Part shown: positions 52,639 to 63,078 of the stretch, piece by piece
Layout of the letters: every line of letters begins with the position of its first letter
Position numbering within the stretch: the stretch's first letter is position 1
Translations under genes and position numbers: made by a program
Assembly: GCA_016868855.1 (NCBI GenBank)
Contig: VGFP01000002.1
Location: forward strand, 62,001 to 126,000
DNA length: 64,000 nucleotides
Direction of reading: 5' to 3'
Origin: Bacteroidota bacterium
GTDB lineage: Bacteria > Bacteroidota > Bacteroidia > Chitinophagales > Chitinophagaceae
The notes under the pieces: model-generated
The model's database searches: none
What the model saw: only the letters and a program-made list of their open reading frames with translations
What the model was told of the DNA's origin: nothing

Positions 52639-55600
52639 ATGAAAAAATGCCTGATTTTTCTAACCCTCACGGGGTTGTTCTTTGTTGCAAGTGGGCAGAG
52701 AAAATACGCAAGCAATTCTGTATTGGCTACTGGTAAGTGGCTAAAAATTGCTGTGCAGCAGGCAGGTGTCTACAGGATCAGCGGGAATGATATCAGGTCA
52801 GCCGGACTTTCAGGCAATATTGCATCTGCTCAAATCAGGCTGTTTGGGAATGGTGGAGCAGTCTTGCCAGAGGGAAATGCAGCTGACATACAGGATGACC
52901 TGAAAGAGGTTGCCATTGAGATGGTGGATGGCGCCGATGGCAGTTTTGATGCAGGTGATTTTTTTCTTTTTTATGCTCCCGGTCCTCATCAATGGTCAAG
53001 CGACACCAGTTCACCGGGATTTACTTACTTGAAAAATTTCTACAGCGATCATTCGTATTATTTCATCCAACTGGGATCTGTCAGTGGCAAAAGAATACTT
53101 TCAAAAAAAGCATATGCAGGCAGCGGAAAGCCCGTGGATGCATTTGATGAACATGTGCATCATGAATTGGATAGTATCAATTTTTTGAAAAGTGGAAAGG
53201 AGTGGTATGGTGAACATTTCAGCAACCAACCAGGAAGAACAGCTGTTCGGTATTTCAATTTGAACTTGCAAACGGCAGTGACGGGTGAGCCGTTTGCGTT
53301 GAGCAGCGAGGTGATTGGAACCAGCGCAAACCAGCAAAACAAAGTCACTGTTTCTGTCAATGGAAAAAAAATATTTGAACATCTCATCAATCCTATACAG
53401 GGAAGTTTGATATCTCCAGTTGCAAACTCCAGTGAGATGTTTGCGCAAGATATCCTAAATGGGAATAGCATTACCATTTCATATCAACACACCGGTGGAA
53501 GTCTTAATGCGGCTTCTTTGTTGAACTGGTTCAGTATTGTATTCAAAAGGAAGCTTGATGTGCAAGGACTGTCGCAGCTGCCCTTTAGGTTAAAAAAGAT
53601 CCCAGATCAGCCTGTCAATTTTATTGTTTCAAATGCGGGTTCCAATTTTTCATTATGGGATGTTTCAGATCAACATGCTCCCCAAAAAATCAGAACATCT
53701 TTGAATGGAAACAACTTGAGTTTTGTGGACAGTATTGTTCAAAAAAATGAGTACATCGTATTTGATCCTGTAAAAGCCATCACCCCGCAGGTGGTTGGAA
53801 AAATATCGAATCAGAATTTGCATCAGATGGGTTCTACTGATTTGATCATCATCACTGAGAAAACATTGATGGAGCAGGCGAATCGTTTGCGTGATTTTCA
53901 CAATGCAGCTGATTGGATTTCAGGAATGGTAGTAGATGTGCAGGAAATTTACAATGAGTTTTCATCGGGCACACCAGACCCTTCCGCCATTCGAAATTTT
54001 TTGAAAATGTTGGTCGACCGTTCACGCAGCAGTGGTATTAAACCCTCTTATGTGTTGCTTTTTGGAAGTGCATCCTATCGCATCAAGGAGAAATCAACTC
54101 AGTGGAACAGCAAGGTCCCATCTTATCAAACCCTCGAATCGCTCGATCCACTGCTGAGTTATGTTACAGATGATTATTTTGGTTTCATGGATGATGAAGA
54201 TGATATCAACAACAGTAAAAAAATTGCATTGTTGGATTTGGGCATAGGACGTTTGCCAGTAAGAAATGCAGATCAGGCCAAGAAAACTGTCGATAAAATC
54301 ATTCGATACAAAAACAGTCTTTCTCTGGGTGAGTGGAGAAATAATTTTACACTTGTTGCAGATGATGAAGATTATAACCTGCATGTTGAAGATGCCGAAT
54401 TGCATGCCTCACTATTGGATCGGGTTGCCCCACAATTGAATACGAACAAAATTTATTTGGATGCTTATAAACAGGAAAGCAATGCCGGAGGAAGCCGTTA
54501 TCCCGATGTGAACCGTGAGGTATTGCAAGACATTAACAATGGTACGTTGGTTTGGAACTACAGTGGACACGGTAACAGCACCAGGTTGGCGTATGAGGTA
54601 TTATTGGACAAGGATCTTCTAGCTGAATGGAAAAATGAAAACAAACTTCCTTTTTTCATAACTGCAACTTGTGATTTTGCACCATTTGATGATCAGTCGC
54701 AATTTTCATTGGGGGAGGACTTGTTGATTGGAAGAAATACCGGTGCCATTGGGATGGTAACCACTACCCGTTTGGTTTTTGCATCCAGTAACAGGGAGAT
54801 GAACAATAATTTTCTTTCATTTTTAACCAAACGCAACGAGAACAATACTTTTTCTAGGTTGGGTAATACCTTGAAAGATGCGAAGAACTATACCTACCAA
54901 AACAGCACTGATTACATCAACGCAAGAAAATTCACTCTATTGGGAGATCCTGCCATGCAGCTCGCCATGCCTGAACATATTGTGGCTACAACTTTCATCA
55001 AAGAAGAAGGATCTTCTCTTGCTGCAGACACATTGAGGGCGCTAAAAACATATAATGTTACAGGGGAAATAAAAAATGCAAATGGAAGCTTATTTTCATC
55101 ATTCAACGGCAATCTCTATCCAATATTATTTGACAAGCCGAAAACCACACAGACTTTGGCCAATGATCCGGAAAGCAAGTCCATGCCTTTTTCTTCTTAT
55201 TCCAACATTCTGTACAGGGGAAAAGTAAAAGTTGAAAATGGAAAATTCAATTTTGCGTTTACTGTGCCAAAGGACATTGATTATACATACGGCAAAGGGA
55301 AGCTGGTTTATTATGCTGAAAATGGAATAACAGATGCAAGCGGTTTCTACCAGGATTTTGTGATAGGCGGATCAGGTAATATTTCAATTAATGATCTAAA
55401 GGGTCCTGATTTGAAACTCTACCTTGACACCCTGTCATTTAAATCTGGCGATGCAGTAGGATCCAGTCCCATCATGTATTTGCAATTATCAGATGTATCA
55501 GGACTCAATCTGTCTGGTGCCGGAATTGGACATCAAATCACAGCAGTCATTGACGAGCGATTTTCCGAGCCGATTGTGCTCAATGAATATTTCAAACCGA

Positions 55601-56046
55601 CAGGCAACAGTGCTGGCATGGTGGTTTATCCATTGACTGGACTAGCTGCAGGAAAACATCGGATCGATGTCAAAGCATGGGACGTTTATAACAATTCATC
55701 TTCGGCGTCGGTTGAGTTCTTCGTGCAGTCCACCAATCCAGAAATCATCAAGCGATTCATTTCATATCCCAATCCATTCGCAGAAAAAGTACAAATTTCA
55801 GTTGATCTTGATCTGCCAGAACTGGGTTATACATCATCACTGGATGTTTATACCATGGAAGGAAGATGGATCAAACATCAGGAACTGAGCTTGAATCAAA
55901 AGGGACCTTTCAGCCTGGGATTTGAATGGGATGGGAAAAATATGCAAGGAGCTGCAGTGCAAAAAGGCATCTATCTGGTAAAACTGACAATCATTTCAAA
56001 ACAAGGAAAAAACACTTCAAAACTGCTAAAGCTCATAAAGCTTTAA
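52639..56046 (+). CDS. porU: T9SS sortase/C-terminal signal peptidase PorU
   Basis: Surface cysteine peptidase of the gingipain (C25) family that removes the sorting domain from T9SS cargo and attaches it to the surface. It has 1,135 residues with an N-terminal signal peptide ending near VASGQRKYA. The catalytic dyad is visible: His644 in NYSGHGNSTRL and Cys678 in ITATCDFAPFDD. Its own T9SS C-terminal domain starts SYPNPFAEKVQ near residue 1053 and ends LLKLIKL; in PorU this domain is retained. porV follows after 96 bases, and gldJ is divergent. Confidence 0.95.
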   Translation: MKKCLIFLTLTGLFFVASGQRKYASNSVLATGKWLKIAVQQAGVYRISGNDIRSAGLSGNIASAQIRLFGNGGAVLPEGNAADIQDDLKEVAIEMVDGADGSFDAGDFFLFYAPGPHQWSSDTSSPGFTYLKNFYSDHSYYFIQLGSVSGKRILSKKAYAGSGKPVDAFDEHVHHELDSINFLKSGKEWYGEHFSNQPGRTAVRYFNLNLQTAVTGEPFALSSEVIGTSANQQNKVTVSVNGKKIFEHLINPIQGSLISPVANSSEMFAQDILNGNSITISYQHTGGSLNAASLLNWFSIVFKRKLDVQGLSQLPFRLKKIPDQPVNFIVSNAGSNFSLWDVSDQHAPQKIRTSLNGNNLSFVDSIVQKNEYIVFDPVKAITPQVVGKISNQNLHQMGSTDLIIITEKTLMEQANRLRDFHNAADWISGMVVDVQEIYNEFSSGTPDPSAIRNFLKMLVDRSRSSGIKPSYVLLFGSASYRIKEKSTQWNSKVPSYQTLESLDPLLSYVTDDYFGFMDDEDDINNSKKIALLDLGIGRLPVRNADQAKKTVDKIIRYKNSLSLGEWRNNFTLVADDEDYNLHVEDAELHASLLDRVAPQLNTNKIYLDAYKQESNAGGSRYPDVNREVLQDINNGTLVWNYSGHGNSTRLAYEVLLDKDLLAEWKNENKLPFFITATCDFAPFDDQSQFSLGEDLLIGRNTGAIGMVTTTRLVFASSNREMNNNFLSFLTKRNENNTFSRLGNTLKDAKNYTYQNSTDYINARKFTLLGDPAMQLAMPEHIVATTFIKEEGSSLAADTLRALKTYNVTGEIKNANGSLFSSFNGNLYPILFDKPKTTQTLANDPESKSMPFSSYSNILYRGKVKVENGKFNFAFTVPKDIDYTYGKGKLVYYAENGITDASGFYQDFVIGGSGNISINDLKGPDLKLYLDTLSFKSGDAVGSSPIMYLQLSDVSGLNLSGAGIGHQITAVIDERFSEPIVLNEYFKPTGNSAGMVVYPLTGLAAGKHRIDVKAWDVYNNSSSASVEFFVQSTNPEIIKRFISYPNPFAEKVQISVDLDLPELGYTSSLDVYTMEGRWIKHQELSLNQKGPFSLGFEWDGKNMQGAAVQKGIYLVKLTIISKQGKNTSKLLKLIKL

Positions 56047-56142
56047 TGAGGAATGCTTATTTTTACCAATATAAACCACCGATTATCGTCACATTTTTAC
56101 CCGACCTGACATCTTAATATTTATTGATCAATTCATTTAACC

Positions 56143-57279
56143 ATGAGAAATGTACTCAAGGTATTTTTTGGCGGTTTATTATTGACCCTGGCACAGGATA
56201 TTCAGGCACAGAACACCATCAATGTTGTGACAAGTGCTGTTCCGTTTCTGAGAATTTCACCCGATGCGAGAGCTGGTGGAATGGGTGATTTGGGTGTTGC
56301 CACCATGCCAGATGCAAATGCTCAATTTTACAATCTTGCCAAATATCCATTTGCTAAAAACAATTCCGGCATCGGACTTACCTATACCCCCTGGTTGAAA
56401 GACTTGGGATTGAACGATGTTTTTCTGGCATCCTTGGCCGGTTACAAGAAAATAGATGAAACGCAATCTATTTCAGGTTCATTGAGATATTTCAACCTGG
56501 GGAACATAGAGTTTACCGATAATTTTGGAAACTCACTTGGAACAGGAAGACCACGGGAACTTGGACTGGATTTTGGTTATTCCAGAAAGCTTTCAGACAA
56601 CCTGAGTCTGGGAGTTGGGCTTAGATACATCAATTCTGCATTGGCCAATGCCCAAATTGGAGGCGTTGCATACAAGCCAGGTAATGCAGTGGCAGGGGAT
56701 TTGGGTATTTATTATGTCTCCAATCCGGAAGATTTGACCGGATTGTCCCTTGGACTTGCCATGACAAACATGGGTTCTAAGATCAGTTATACAGGAGATG
56801 CTGCCCAGAAAGACTTCATTCCTGCCAACATGACTCTTGGTGCCATGTATACTGTAATCAGCAATGAAGTAAATCGCCTCTCTTTGGGTATGGATATTCA
56901 CAAATTGATGGTGCCTACACCTCCATTGCTTGGTGACAGTGCAGCAATGACCGATTACCGTTCTAAAAGTGTGGTAGGGAGCTGGTTTTCCTCATTCGGC
57001 GATGCCCCTGGAGGTTTTTCAGAGGAGTTCAAAGAGTTTGCATTTTCCTTGGGCGGTGAATTTATTTACAACGAACAATTTGCAGTACGTGCCGGTTATT
57101 TTTATGAAAACAAAAACAAAGGCAACCGTCAATATTTTTCAATGGGCGCAGGTTTCAGGTACAACAACCTCGACATCAATCTTTCGTATTTGATTCCCTC
57201 CGGGACGGGTGTAAACAGGAACCCACTCTCCAATACCATTCGTTTCAGTTTGCTTTTCAATTTGGGTCCCGCTGAATAG
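56143..57279 (+). CDS. porV: T9SS outer-membrane shuttle protein PorV
   Basis: FadL-like outer-membrane barrel (PorV/LptO) that collects cargo from the SprA translocon and takes it to the PorU sortase. It has 378 residues with a signal peptide to about residue 23 (DIQAQ). Family landmarks are FLRISPDARAGGMGDLGVAT, YSRKLSDNLSLGVGLRY and a C-terminus of barrel strands ending NTIRFSLLFNLG. It follows porU and is probably in the same operon. Confidence 0.95.
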   Translation: MRNVLKVFFGGLLLTLAQDIQAQNTINVVTSAVPFLRISPDARAGGMGDLGVATMPDANAQFYNLAKYPFAKNNSGIGLTYTPWLKDLGLNDVFLASLAGYKKIDETQSISGSLRYFNLGNIEFTDNFGNSLGTGRPRELGLDFGYSRKLSDNLSLGVGLRYINSALANAQIGGVAYKPGNAVAGDLGIYYVSNPEDLTGLSLGLAMTNMGSKISYTGDAAQKDFIPANMTLGAMYTVISNEVNRLSLGMDIHKLMVPTPPLLGDSAAMTDYRSKSVVGSWFSSFGDAPGGFSEEFKEFAFSLGGEFIYNEQFAVRAGYFYENKNKGNRQYFSMGAGFRYNNLDINLSYLIPSGTGVNRNPLSNTIRFSLLFNLGPAE

Positions 57280-57326
57280 TAGTCATCCCACAAATTTGTT
57301 TTCACTATTTTTATGAAAAATAGTTG

Positions 57327-57809
57327 ATGTCATACAGAATTGGTTTTGGCATAGATTTTCATCAGTTGGTGGAAGGAAGAGATTTGTGGTTAGGAGGCGT
57401 GAAAATTCCTCATCACTTGGGTGCGAAAGGGCACAGCGATGCAGATGTGCTCTTGCATGCAATTTGCGATGCTATGTTGGGAGCGCTGTCGCTTGGAGAC
57501 ATTGGAGTCCATTTCCCTGATACAGATCAAGCGTACAAGAATATTGACAGCAAAATTTTGTTGACAAAAACGTACGAACTTATCTCTTCAAAAGCATACA
57601 CTGTTGTAAATGTTGATAGTTCACTCTGTTTGGAGGCTCCTAAAATAAAGCCATTCGTATCATCCATGCAAAGTTGCATTGCTTCTATCTTACAGATAAC
57701 TACAGAGGACATTTCAATCAAAGCAACTACCACTGAAAAAATGGGATTTGTAGGCAGAGAAGAAGGTTTGGTGGCATATGCGACTGTATTGTTGCAGAAA
57801 AAAAATTAA
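57327..57809 (+). CDS. ispF: 2-C-methyl-D-erythritol 2,4-cyclodiphosphate synthase
   Basis: Fifth step of the MEP isoprenoid pathway. It has 160 residues from ATG 57327 (a TTG lies one codon upstream). Zinc ligands are Asp10 and His12 in GIDFHQL, and a third His is in KGHSDADVLLHA. The C-terminal part has ISIKATTTEKMGFVGREEGL, the nucleotide-binding motif of the family. It may also feed the prenyl donor of the GGGPS-type enzyme at 20.5 kb. Confidence 0.96.
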   Translation: MSYRIGFGIDFHQLVEGRDLWLGGVKIPHHLGAKGHSDADVLLHAICDAMLGALSLGDIGVHFPDTDQAYKNIDSKILLTKTYELISSKAYTVVNVDSSLCLEAPKIKPFVSSMQSCIASILQITTEDISIKATTTEKMGFVGREEGLVAYATVLLQKKN

Positions 57810-57842
57810 CCAAAGAGAGAGGTAAATTATCACCTTCGCTGG

Positions 57843-57871
57843 TTTGCTTCGCATGGATATTTGTAGATTTG
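57843..57871 (+). promoter_or_regulatory. dut promoter (TTTG-N17-TAGATTTG)
   Basis: TTTG at 57843-57846, 17 bases of spacer, and an exact TAnnTTTG at 57864-57871, ending 13 bases before the TTG start of dut. One of the best promoter matches in the window. Confidence 0.7.
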
Positions 57872-57884
57872 CAAAAAAGTATTT

Positions 57885-58319
57885 TTGAAGGTTCAGATCG
57901 TCAATAAATCAACACATGCTTTGCCTGTTTATGCAACAGCCGGTTCATCAGGCACGGATATCCGAGCCTTTATCCCACATACAATCACGCTTGCTCCAAT
58001 GGAACGCAGTTTGGTTCCCACTGGATTGTATCTTGAAATTCCTGCAGGATACGAGGCGCAGGTCAGGCCCCGCAGCGGACTCGCCATCAAACAAGGAATT
58101 ACTTGTTTGAATACACCTGGTACAATTGATGCAGATTACAGAGGAGAAATCAAAGTCATATTGATCAATCTTTCCAACGAGCAACAGGTTATAGAAAATG
58201 GGGATCGGATTGCTCAACTGGTTTTTCAAAAAATTCAAAAGATTGAGTGGGAGGAAACCAGTCAGTTGGGAGAGACAGTAAGAAGCGACGGAGGATTTGG
58301 GCATACTGGAAAAAAATAA
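57885..58319 (+). CDS. dut: dUTP diphosphatase
   Basis: Hydrolyses dUTP to dUMP, keeping uracil out of DNA. It has 144 residues, the normal trimeric dUTPase size. The five motifs are present: [37 protein letters not shown] and [10 protein letters not shown]. The start is a TTG; no ATG or GTG fits without losing the first strand, and the promoter box lies just upstream. The DUF4292 lipoprotein gene follows after 5 bases. Confidence 0.95.
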   Translation: MKVQIVNKSTHALPVYATAGSSGTDIRAFIPHTITLAPMERSLVPTGLYLEIPAGYEAQVRPRSGLAIKQGITCLNTPGTIDADYRGEIKVILINLSNEQQVIENGDRIAQLVFQKIQKIEWEETSQLGETVRSDGGFGHTGKK

Positions 58320-58324
58320 ACAAC

Positions 58325-59134
58325 ATGAAATCATTTGCTATCATCATATTCAGTTTGATTTTGCTCGCTTCATGCAGATCAACCAGAAAGCTTACCAATG
58401 TGATTGCTGCAAAAGACAGTGTTGTCACCGTGGTGAATCCACATGAATCTGACTCTGCAAAGTTTGTCAGAGCTACCATGCAGAAGATCAAAGATCGTCA
58501 GATACATTTCAAGACTTTTTCTTCAAAAATCAAAGTGGATTACAACGATGATAAGAACCGAAAATTTGACTTCAATGCTTTTTTCAGGATGCAGAAAGAC
58601 AGTGCCATGTGGATCTCCATTGTTGCAGCATTGAATATTGAAGCCTTTCGTGTGCTGATCAGACCAGACAGCATCATTATACTTGATAAATTGGATAAAA
58701 CTGTGCAACGCAAGCCTTTTTCCTATTTGCAGGTCATCACAAAAGTCCCCTTCGATTATCAAACACTCGAGAAGTTGATTTTGGGAAATCCTATTTATCT
58801 CGATAAGGAAGTCATGGCATTTTCTGAAAAGACAGAGACACTCTCTTTTTCCACTGTTGGAGATGCCTTTAAACATTTTATGACAGTGGGTAAAAATGAT
58901 TTGAATGTATTGTTCAGTAAACTGGATGATATTGATATATCGAGAAGCAGAACAGCCAATCTTGCTTACGCAGGCTATATTCCAATAGGGGAGCGCATTT
59001 TTGCTGAGGAGCGGAAAATTGATTTGGCTGAAAAAACACAGATTCAAATTGCCTTGAATTTCAAGCAGGTTGAATTTGACAAGCCCATTAGCTTCCCTTT
59101 CAGCATACCAAAGAATTATAAAACCATCAATTAA
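58325..59134 (+). CDS. DUF4292 lipoprotein
   Basis: Lipoprotein of 269 residues from ATG 58325 (MKSFAIIIFSLILLASC, Cys at residue 17). The family landmarks are FKTFSSKIKVDYNDDKNR, MWISIVAALNIEAFRVLIRPD and KPFSYLQVITKVPFDYQTLE. This is the DUF4292 family of Bacteroidota, with a LolA/LolB-like beta fold, so a part in lipoprotein or lipid handling is a guess only. It is between dut and the EnvC-like gene, the usual order in this phylum as I recall it. Confidence 0.88.
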   Translation: MKSFAIIIFSLILLASCRSTRKLTNVIAAKDSVVTVVNPHESDSAKFVRATMQKIKDRQIHFKTFSSKIKVDYNDDKNRKFDFNAFFRMQKDSAMWISIVAALNIEAFRVLIRPDSIIILDKLDKTVQRKPFSYLQVITKVPFDYQTLEKLILGNPIYLDKEVMAFSEKTETLSFSTVGDAFKHFMTVGKNDLNVLFSKLDDIDISRSRTANLAYAGYIPIGERIFAEERKIDLAEKTQIQIALNFKQVEFDKPISFPFSIPKNYKTIN

Positions 59135-59185
59135 CTTAATTTTTAAATGGAATTTGACAACTTCAGGTAGTCATTTCAATCAACA

Positions 59186-60475
59186 ATGAAATCTATAAAG
59201 TCCATTATATTATTCTCGATATGTATTTCATCAGCTTTGTTTTCAATCTCTCAAACACGTGAGGAGCTTGAAAAACGGAGAAAAGAAATACAGCAGGAGA
59301 TTCAGGATCTTCAGCGTGCCCAATCGGAAATTTCAAAAGACAAAAAAGCGGGACTCTCACAATTGAAATTGATTGAAAGAAAATTACGCAGTCGCTATGC
59401 TGTAATTGAGAATCTCAATGATGAGGTGAAGATGATTGATAATACAATTTTTAATGACAACAGGGAGATCTATCGTTTGCAGAGAGAGCTTGATACGCTT
59501 AAAAAACAATATGCAAGAACCATTGAATATGCATACAAGAACAGAAGCAGTTATGATATGATGAATTTTATCTTTTCTGCGACCAGCTTCAATGATGCTG
59601 TCAGAAGAGTCAGTTACCTAAAGACATACCGACAATACCGGGATGAACAAGTTGGAAATATCAATAGAACACAGAAAGAGCTGTCGGTTAAAATCAATAC
59701 GCTTACACAAGATAAGAAAGAGAAAGGTCAGGTATTGTTAGAGCAGAATAAACAAAAAGAGTTGCTTGAGTCAGAAAAAAAGGAGAAAAATCAATTTTTT
59801 ACCAAGTTGAAATCGCGTGAAAAGGAAATCGAAAAAGAAATGGCTGCCAAACGTAAAATCGAGCGCAGTCTGCAAACCTCTATTGCTGCAATTGTAAAAA
59901 GAGAAATTGAAGCTGCAAGAAAAAAGGCAGAGGAAGATGAAAAAAAAGCTGCAGCTGCTCTTGCATCAAAACCTGCTGAGCTCAAGCCAGCAACTACTTT
60001 GTCCGCAGCTCCTGTAACCACACGCAAGGTGAATGTACTTGAAAATACTCCAGAGGTTACAAAAGTTTCTGTTGGATTCGAGAACAACAGAGGCAACCTC
60101 CCTTGGCCGGTTGACAAGGCAACTGTTACAGCGGGATTTGGCAGACAAAAAATTGAAGGCACATCTATTATTGAAGATAATATTGGTTTGACGATTCAAA
60201 CAGTCGCCGGATCCAATGTAAAAGCGGTATTTGATGGTACGGTAGCTACTGTGTATGATGTTGCGGGAAGTCAGACAATCACCATCAAGCATGGTAAATA
60301 TTTCACGACCTATTACAATCTTTCAAGTGTAAATGTATCCAAAGGTGCATCGGTAAAAATGGGTCAATCCATCGGAAAGGCAGCACAAAATGATGACGGT
60401 GATGGTGAAATTATTTTTGTGGTGAATGTTGAATCGAAGTTTGTTGATCCTGAGGACTGGTTAAAGAACCGATAG
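59186..60475 (+). CDS. EnvC-like murein hydrolase activator (degenerate LytM)
   Basis: Protein of 429 residues: a signal peptide (to about residue 22), two long coiled-coil stretches (about 23-110 and 150-260), an Ala/Lys/Pro-rich linker, and a LytM/M23 domain from about residue 310 to the end (LPWPVDKATVTAGFGRQ). The zinc ligands of active M23 peptidases are missing: the H-x3-D site reads NIGLT and the H-x-H site reads EIIFVV. This is the EnvC pattern, where the protein activates amidases at division instead of cutting murein itself. It is convergent with bshA, 2 bases apart. Confidence 0.88.
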   Translation: MKSIKSIILFSICISSALFSISQTREELEKRRKEIQQEIQDLQRAQSEISKDKKAGLSQLKLIERKLRSRYAVIENLNDEVKMIDNTIFNDNREIYRLQRELDTLKKQYARTIEYAYKNRSSYDMMNFIFSATSFNDAVRRVSYLKTYRQYRDEQVGNINRTQKELSVKINTLTQDKKEKGQVLLEQNKQKELLESEKKEKNQFFTKLKSREKEIEKEMAAKRKIERSLQTSIAAIVKREIEAARKKAEEDEKKAAAALASKPAELKPATTLSAAPVTTRKVNVLENTPEVTKVSVGFENNRGNLPWPVDKATVTAGFGRQKIEGTSIIEDNIGLTIQTVAGSNVKAVFDGTVATVYDVAGSQTITIKHGKYFTTYYNLSSVNVSKGASVKMGQSIGKAAQNDDGDGEIIFVVNVESKFVDPEDWLKNR

Positions 60476-60477
60476 TA

Positions 60478-61602
60478 TCATTTTTTCAACAATCGCTGAT
60501 AGAGATCTTCGTATTTGGGTACGATCTTGTGTATGTCAAAGCTTTCTGCCTGCTTTCTTGCCTCTTCGCTGAATCTATTCAATACTTGATCATTGCTAAG
60601 AATTGAAATGGCCTGATGGCTCATTTGCTCAACATCTCCAATCCCACTCAAGTAACCATTTTTACCATGGGTAATGATTTCAGGTATACCACCTGTATTG
60701 GTGGCAACCACAGGTGTTCCTGCTGCCATGGCCTCCAAAGCTGCTAGTCCAAAACTTTCATATTCAGATGGGAGTAAAAACAGATCTGCGATGGCATAAA
60801 TATCTTCCATGTCTTGCTGTTTCCCCAAGAACCTTGTTTCTTCAATTATTCCCAATTCCCTGCACAGATCCTCTGCCATATGTCTTTCTGGCCCGTCGCC
60901 TACCAGCAACAATTTTGAGGGGATTGACTTTTTGATTTTATTAAAAGTATAAATGACATCTACAATCCTCTTTACTTTTCTGAAATTAGATGCATGCAGG
61001 ATGATTTTTTCTCCATTGGGTGCGATGGCTTTTTTGAATGCATCCATTGGTTTGACAGAAAATCTGGTGATATCGACAAAATTATGGATGACCGAAATCT
61101 CTTTCTTGATCTCAAAATTTTCCAACGTTTCCTTTCTGAGATTATCAGATACTGCTGTGATGGCATCACTCTGATTAATCGAAAATGTAACGACTGGTGT
61201 ATAGGTTTTATCTCTACCCACCAGTGTGATATCGGTGCCGTGCAAAGTGGTGATGAATGGCACCTTGATATTTTCTTCTGCTAAAATTTGTTTGGCCATG
61301 AAGGCGGCAGAAGCATGTGGAATAGCATAGTGCACATGAAGCAAGTCAACATTGTTGTTTTTGACTACATCCACCATGGTACTTGCCAATGCAGTTTCAT
61401 ATGGGGGAAAATCAAACAAAGGATAAGAGGGTACCCTCACCTCATGAAAGAAAATATTTGCACTGAATCCGGTGAGTCTTACTGGCTGTTGATACGTAAT
61501 GAAATGAATTCCATATCCCTTGTCTGCCAGTGCCTTGCCAAGTTCAGTCGCCAGCACCCCACTGCCTCCGAATGTTGGATAACATACAATGCCAATATTC
61601 AT
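60478..61602 (-). CDS. bshA: N-acetyl-alpha-D-glucosaminyl L-malate synthase
   Basis: GT4 glycosyltransferase that joins GlcNAc and L-malate, the first step to bacillithiol. It has 374 residues from ATG 61602 (MNIGIVCYPTFGGSGVLATE). BshA features are FPPYETALAS, LLHVHYAIPHASAA, FITTLHGTDITLVG and the donor-site region PSEYESFGLAALEAMAAGTP with the E-x7-E motif. bshB and bshC are not in the window. Monocistronic. Confidence 0.94.
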   Translation of the reverse strand: MNIGIVCYPTFGGSGVLATELGKALADKGYGIHFITYQQPVRLTGFSANIFFHEVRVPSYPLFDFPPYETALASTMVDVVKNNNVDLLHVHYAIPHASAAFMAKQILAEENIKVPFITTLHGTDITLVGRDKTYTPVVTFSINQSDAITAVSDNLRKETLENFEIKKEISVIHNFVDITRFSVKPMDAFKKAIAPNGEKIILHASNFRKVKRIVDVIYTFNKIKKSIPSKLLLVGDGPERHMAEDLCRELGIIEETRFLGKQQDMEDIYAIADLFLLPSEYESFGLAALEAMAAGTPVVATNTGGIPEIITHGKNGYLSGIGDVEQMSHQAISILSNDQVLNRFSEEARKQAESFDIHKIVPKYEDLYQRLLKK

Positions 61603-61704
61603 GTGATACAAATCTGATATGAAGGTACCATTAATGCAGTAGATTCAAATCCGTTGTCAGCAATAATATAAAAATTGGTTAGCTTAGATCATAAATTTTC
61701 CTGT

Positions 61705-63078
61705 ATGAAACAGCTCATATTCTTTGCAGCCATGTTAAGTGTTTGTTGGACAATGGCGCAGCCTGCATCAGATGATTCTTCTGCCATCAAAAAAATTTCT
61801 GATGAAATTTTCATGAATGGAACCGCATATAGCAATTTAAAATACCTGTGTAAAAAAGTGGGTCCCAGGCTTTCAGGTTCACCAGGGGCTGCATTGGCTG
61901 TTGAACAAACTGCAAGGATGCTGAGAGAAGCAGGTGCCGATACTGTATACCTGCAACCATGCATGGTTCCAAGATGGGTAAGAGGAGCCAAGGAAGTGGG
62001 AACTGCCGAGTTGATTGATGGAAAGAAAATCAAATTAAATATCGTTGCCTTGGGCAATGCGGTAGGAACACCAGCTGCTGGAATCAATGCGGAGATCGTA
62101 GAAGTGAAAAATTTCAAGGAGCTGGAAATGCTGGGAGCAGAGGGTGTAAAAGGTAAAATCGTTTTTTACAATTACAGAATGGATCCAAGGTACATCAATA
62201 CATTTCAGGCATATGGAGAAGCCGGCGCTTACCGCAGTCAGGGACCCTCACGAGCAGCAGCCCTGGGCGCTGTTGGGGTAATTGTAAGGACACTTTCTCC
62301 TGTTTTGGATGACAATCCACATACCGGTGCAACCAGGTATGATGAGGGAAAACCAAAGATTCCAGCCGTTGCAATCAGCACCAATGGTGCAGTTGAATTG
62401 AGTAAATTGATTGCAGCAAAAAAAGTACGATCCGTATTTATCAAAACCAACTGCCAGATACTGGAAGATGTACCCTCTTACAATGTAGTTGGTGAATTAA
62501 GAGGCAGTGAATTTTCCGATGAAATCATCACTGTTGGCGGACACCTGGATAGTTGGGATCTGGCGGAGGGTGCACATGATGATGGTGCAGGATGTGTGCA
62601 AAGCATAGAAGTGATACGCGCATTAAAGGCGTTGGGTATAAGACCCAAGAGAACAATTCGGGCGGTGATGTTTATGAATGAGGAGAACGGGCTGAGAGGA
62701 GGAACCAAGTATGCTGAAATTGCAAAAGAGGAAGGAAAAAAATTCATCATGGCACTCGAAAGTGATGCCGGGGGATTCACCCCAAGGGGATTTGGTTACA
62801 GTGCCAATGCTACACAAAGCAATAAGATAGAAAAATGGCAATCTCTTTTTGTGCCTTATGGAGCGGCTGAATTCAAGCGTGGCGGCGGCGGTGCAGATAT
62901 CGGTCCCCTGCGAACACTGGGAACGGCATTGATTGGATTGAATCCTGATTCACAGCGTTACATGGACTTGCATCATGCCAAGACTGATGTGTTTGAGGCT
63001 GTCAGCGAACGCGAATTGAATCTGGGTGCTGTTGTGATGACAGCAATGGTTTATCTGGTGGCGCAATACGGACTATAA
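61705..63078 (+). CDS. Secreted M28-family metallopeptidase with PA domain
   Basis: Protein of 457 residues from ATG 61705 with a signal peptide (MKQLIFFAAMLSVCWTMAQ). A PA domain insert is at about residues 110-245. The two-zinc site is complete: VGGHLDSWDLAEGAHDDGAG (His, bridging Asp), MFMNEENGLRG (catalytic and ligand Glu), ALESDAGGF and DLHHAKTDVFE (last His). It resembles plasma glutamate carboxypeptidase-like aminopeptidases. Monocistronic, probably periplasmic or surface peptide degradation. Confidence 0.92.
   Translation: MKQLIFFAAMLSVCWTMAQPASDDSSAIKKISDEIFMNGTAYSNLKYLCKKVGPRLSGSPGAALAVEQTARMLREAGADTVYLQPCMVPRWVRGAKEVGTAELIDGKKIKLNIVALGNAVGTPAAGINAEIVEVKNFKELEMLGAEGVKGKIVFYNYRMDPRYINTFQAYGEAGAYRSQGPSRAAALGAVGVIVRTLSPVLDDNPHTGATRYDEGKPKIPAVAISTNGAVELSKLIAAKKVRSVFIKTNCQILEDVPSYNVVGELRGSEFSDEIITVGGHLDSWDLAEGAHDDGAGCVQSIEVIRALKALGIRPKRTIRAVMFMNEENGLRGGTKYAEIAKEEGKKFIMALESDAGGFTPRGFGYSANATQSNKIEKWQSLFVPYGAAEFKRGGGGADIGPLRTLGTALIGLNPDSQRYMDLHHAKTDVFEAVSERELNLGAVVMTAMVYLVAQYGL

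Noticed and set aside
59186-60475. EnvC-like protein as an active M23 endopeptidase
   Set aside because: Both zinc-ligand motifs are replaced, so an activator role is more likely.
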